From Aquimarina latercula DSM 2041 (GTDB taxonomy: Bacteria > Bacteroidota > Bacteroidia > Flavobacteriales > Flavobacteriaceae): a DNA stretch of 64,000 nucleotides. How positions within the stretch are numbered: the stretch's first letter is position 1; each line of letters begins with the position of its first letter. A program made the translations under genes and the position numbers. Below, in pieces: positions 61,659 to 64,000 of the stretch. The notes beneath the pieces are model-generated. The model had not been told where the DNA came from. It was given only the letters and a program-made list of their open reading frames with translations, and did no database searches. Where the stretch lies: assembly GCF_000430645.1 (NCBI RefSeq), contig NZ_AUMK01000013.1:1-64000 (forward strand), read 5' to 3'.

Positions 61659-62855
61659 ATGAAAAAAATTTTAGGGCTTTTTGTTTCTATATGTATTATC
61701 GGATGTACTACTTCTAAAACTGAACAGAAAAAGGTTGTTGTTACTGATCCAGAGCCTGTGTTAACTAAAAAAGATTCATTGTCACTTTTTTTGGATCATT
61801 ACGAGAAGTTTTTTGCAACTAATTTTAATATTTCAGAATGTCCTGGAGCTGCTATAGTGATTGTTAAAGACTCTACAGTTGTGTACAAAAAAGGTTTTGG
61901 TGTAAAAGAGATCCATACAACTGATTCTGTAGATGTGAATACGGTATTTAGAATAGCAAGTCTATCAAAAGGAGTTACATCAGTGCTAGCTGGAAATTTG
62001 GCTGATAATAATGAGATTAAGTGGAAGCAAAATGTTAAAAAATCAGTAGGTATATTTAACTTAAGAGATAAAGCACAAGCAGAAAGACTTACTGTTAATC
62101 ATTTGTTGTCTCATACGTCAGGATTATATAAGTATACTAATTCTAAATTGATTCATAAAGGGATGTCATTGCAGAACATTATTGCAAACTTTAAAAGGAA
62201 TGGTGTTGTAGCTAAAGAAGGCACTGAATATGAATATCAGAATGCTGTTTTTTCTGTAGTAGAGAAGGTGATGGAGAATAATACGGGAAAGTCATTTGAA
62301 GCATTGTTAAGAGAACGATTGTTTGTGCCTGCAGGAATGAAAAATGCATCCAGTAGTTATTCAGATATTAAGAAAAACCCTAATGTTGCGTTACCACATA
62401 AATGGAATCATTATTCTAAGAAATATTATTTAACAAATCTTCATGAAAACTATTATAATGTTGCTGCCGCTGGAGGGGTTAATGCTTCTATTTCTGATAT
62501 GGCAGAATATTTAAAAGTGCTACTTGGAAATCGTCCTGATATTATTTCTAAAGAAAGCTTAATAGAAATATTTAATCCGATGATCTGCACAAGTGATAAA
62601 GATACGTACGTGAATTTGTGGGATGGTGTTTCTGACTCTTATTATGCAAAAGGATGGAGGGTTTTAGATTACAGAGATAGAAAGGTTGTCTATCATGGAG
62701 GAAATGTAAATCAGTATAAAACGCAATTAATGATAGACCCAGAAAATAAGATAGGCGTTTGCGTATTGTTTAATGGGCCTAATACTTTTAATGGTCCAGT
62801 AATACCAACATTTTTAAATTACTATGATTTTTTTACTGCAACAATAGGAGGGTAG
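61659..62855 (+). CDS. Beta-lactamase-fold serine hydrolase lipoprotein
   Basis: 398 residues. Lipobox IIGC (MKKILGLFVSICIIGCTTS). Class C-like motifs: SxxK in RIASLSKG (Ser101, Lys104), Y-x-N in YQN (Tyr193, Asn195) and H-G-G in VYHGGNVNQY near residue 348. LSHTSGLY is also typical. Such proteins are peptidases or esterases, and true beta-lactamase action is not implied. Envelope-located. Confidence 0.93.
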   Translation: MKKILGLFVSICIIGCTTSKTEQKKVVVTDPEPVLTKKDSLSLFLDHYEKFFATNFNISECPGAAIVIVKDSTVVYKKGFGVKEIHTTDSVDVNTVFRIASLSKGVTSVLAGNLADNNEIKWKQNVKKSVGIFNLRDKAQAERLTVNHLLSHTSGLYKYTNSKLIHKGMSLQNIIANFKRNGVVAKEGTEYEYQNAVFSVVEKVMENNTGKSFEALLRERLFVPAGMKNASSSYSDIKKNPNVALPHKWNHYSKKYYLTNLHENYYNVAAAGGVNASISDMAEYLKVLLGNRPDIISKESLIEIFNPMICTSDKDTYVNLWDGVSDSYYAKGWRVLDYRDRKVVYHGGNVNQYKTQLMIDPENKIGVCVLFNGPNTFNGPVIPTFLNYYDFFTATIGG

Positions 62856-62948
62856 TGAGTAATGAATTGTTTTTCAAGTAAATAAGGTGTATTTTACAAA
62901 TGCTAGAATGAACAATAAATCGTTATTAATATTTAAAACTCAAAAATC

Positions 62949-63441
62949 ATGAAAACTAATTTTTTTTCTTTTTGCTATTTCTATTGCATTGTTTTTTACC
63001 TCTTGTAGTTCCGATGACGACAATGGAGAGGATGTGGTCCCGGATATGGTCTCATTAGTTGGAACTTGGGAGCTTACTTCTGCTTCTGGAGCGTTGCCAG
63101 TTGATTTAGATATGGACGGAAATGCTTCTACTAATTTATTAGAAGAATTGCCTTGTTTTGAAGATACAATTGTGGTAAGTGATGATAACACATATAATCA
63201 AAATGTCACACAGATTGATGTTAATGTAACTCCAGATTTACCTCCGGTAGTTACTGCTGACTGCACAGGTCTTATACTTGAGGTAACAGGTGAATGGGCT
63301 CTAGCAAGTGGTCAATTAACATTTACTCCAACTGGAATGGATCCAAGAACAGTGATGATTACACTTACAGAGACAACACTTTCTTTTACAGATGAAGTTG
63401 AAGACTTAGGAGCTGTAGATTTAGTTTTTACGCGTCAATAA
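62949..63441 (+). pseudogene. Lipocalin-like lipoprotein gene frameshifted in its signal peptide
   Basis: The ATG at 62949-62951 begins MKTNFF, but a run of seven T (62961-62967) puts the following codons out of frame, with a TAG stop after about 19 codons. With six T the frame would read MKTNFFLFAISIALFFTSC, a perfect lipoprotein signal, and join the open frame that ends at 63441. The mature part (LVGTWELTSASGALPVDLDMDG, then GLILEVTGEWALASGQLTFTP, ending LVFTRQ) is a lipocalin-like fold of about 125 residues and is intact. So this is either a sequencing error, a recent inactivation, or slippage-based on/off switching. Confidence 0.8.
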
Positions 63442-63465
63442 GTTATTTGTTATTGTGGTTAAAAT

Positions 63466-63499
63466 AAAAAGCGCTTCCTTAAACAGGGAAGCGCTTTTT
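63466..63499. terminator. Bidirectional terminator between convergent genes
   Basis: Stem AAAAAGCGCTTCC (63466-63478) and GGAAGCGCTTTTT (63487-63499) with A/T tails on both strands, serving both the lipocalin-like gene and the TerC gene. Confidence 0.95.
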
Positions 63500-63523
63500 A
63501 TTTCTTTTTACTAAAAAAAGGAG

Positions 63524-64000
63524 TTACTTGTCTTTTTTTGCTAGTGATTCTTGGTGTTGCTTTTCTGCTAATAGTTTTTTCTGATAACGACCTTGCACAA
63601 TATCTACAATTACAAGTACAACAATTACAAAATAGAATGTTGTTTTACTCATTTGTGTAACTTCATTATTAAAAATATGGAGATGTGCTAAATGACCTCC
63701 TTCTGATAATAGCATAATACCTACTATGAATAATATAAAAAGCCCTAATACTTCATACATTCTATTTTTCTGAAGAAAGTTAGATACTTTATCAGCTAAA
63801 ACGATCATTAAAACACCGCCTAGTACAATTGCTATAGACATCAAAACAAGTTGCGGTACATATTCCATATCGCTAGTTAACGCCATTGCACTTAAAATAG
63901 AGTCAAAAGAAAAAACCAAGTTCATAATTACGATCCATAAGATAACTTTGTTTATAGAACCTTTTTTATCATCTTTTTCTATTTCTTCGTGCTCATTAAG
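63524..64000 (-). CDS. TerC-family integral membrane protein (3' part)
   Basis: 158 residues are visible; the frame is open to the right edge (first codons LNEHEEIEKDDKKGSINKVI), so the N-terminal part is outside. The TerC C-terminal half is recognised: VIMNLVFSFDSILSAMAL with the acidic Asp in the helix, then ADKVSNFLQKNRMYEVLGLFILFIVGIMLLSEGGHLAH and FYFVIVVLVIVDIVQ. TerC/Alx-type proteins handle manganese or other metals. The Met at 63925 is not the start. Confidence 0.88.
   Translation of the reverse strand, partial: LNEHEEIEKDDKKGSINKVILWIVIMNLVFSFDSILSAMALTSDMEYVPQLVLMSIAIVLGGVLMIVLADKVSNFLQKNRMYEVLGLFILFIVGIMLLSEGGHLAHLHIFNNEVTQMSKTTFYFVIVVLVIVDIVQGRYQKKLLAEKQHQESLAKKDK

Overview
The window comes from an AT-rich genome of a marine-type member of the Bacteroidota, most likely family Flavobacteriaceae (an Aquimarina-like organism would fit, but genus is inference). 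The signs are a type IX secretion (T9SS) C-terminal sorting domain, many short-lipobox lipoproteins, DUF5686/DUF5916-type outer-membrane proteins, a TAnnTTTG-type promoter element, and the gene order tatD - asparaginase - exbB - exbD - exbD - beta-barrel - rpoN, with asnS further on.

Layout. (1) 1-12.3 kb, accessory surface and stress region. On the minus strand: the 5' part of a giant repeat adhesin, a phage-collar-like protein, a small unknown protein, a formyltransferase-like enzyme, then a tightly overlapped operon of a PKD/beta-barrel protein, a membrane-tethered TPR-CHAT (caspase-like) protease and a retropepsin-like aspartic protease. Next come a lipoprotein and, divergently, an ECF-like sigma factor with a coupled anti-sigma-like TPR membrane protein. 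(2) 12.4-21.5 kb, conserved core: tatD, asparaginase, tRNA-Ser(GGA), an ExbB/ExbD energy-transduction locus whose exbD pair is present twice, a PorT-like barrel, a PAP2-like membrane protein and rpoN. (3) 21.7-46.7 kb, a 25-kb accessory stretch between rpoN and asnS: a two-component operon, two CBM21-type starch/glycogen-binding lipoproteins, a MarR-GNAT pair with a clear operator, a large secreted T9SS glycoside-hydrolase-like protein, a GIY-YIG ORF framed by inverted REP-like repeats, and a 12-kb membrane-stress cluster (DUF3686 AAA ATPase, flotillin, NfeD/YqiJ-like protein, YbjQ, PspA, DUF2170, several tiny membrane proteins) with a divergent XRE regulator. It ends with a decayed LytTR regulator and an ankyrin pair. 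(4) 46.7-64 kb, mostly core: asnS, an RND/MMPL exporter, a DUF5686 protein, frr-pyrH-tsf-rpsB-rpsI-rplM, a DUF5916 outer-membrane protein, a serine hydrolase lipoprotein, a lipocalin-like lipoprotein whose signal peptide is frameshifted at a T-run, and the 3' part of a TerC-family protein.

How the genes may work together. The most system-like units are the sigma/anti-sigma-linked CHAT-retropepsin operon, where two unrelated protease folds are translationally coupled, and the PspA/flotillin/AAA cluster, which looks like an envelope-stress or membrane-remodelling machine with extra small membrane subunits. The carbohydrate genes (CBM21 lipoproteins, GH-like T9SS protein) have long upstream regions with repeated operator-like motifs. 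Functions given for accessory genes rest on motif recognition by eye; no database search was run.
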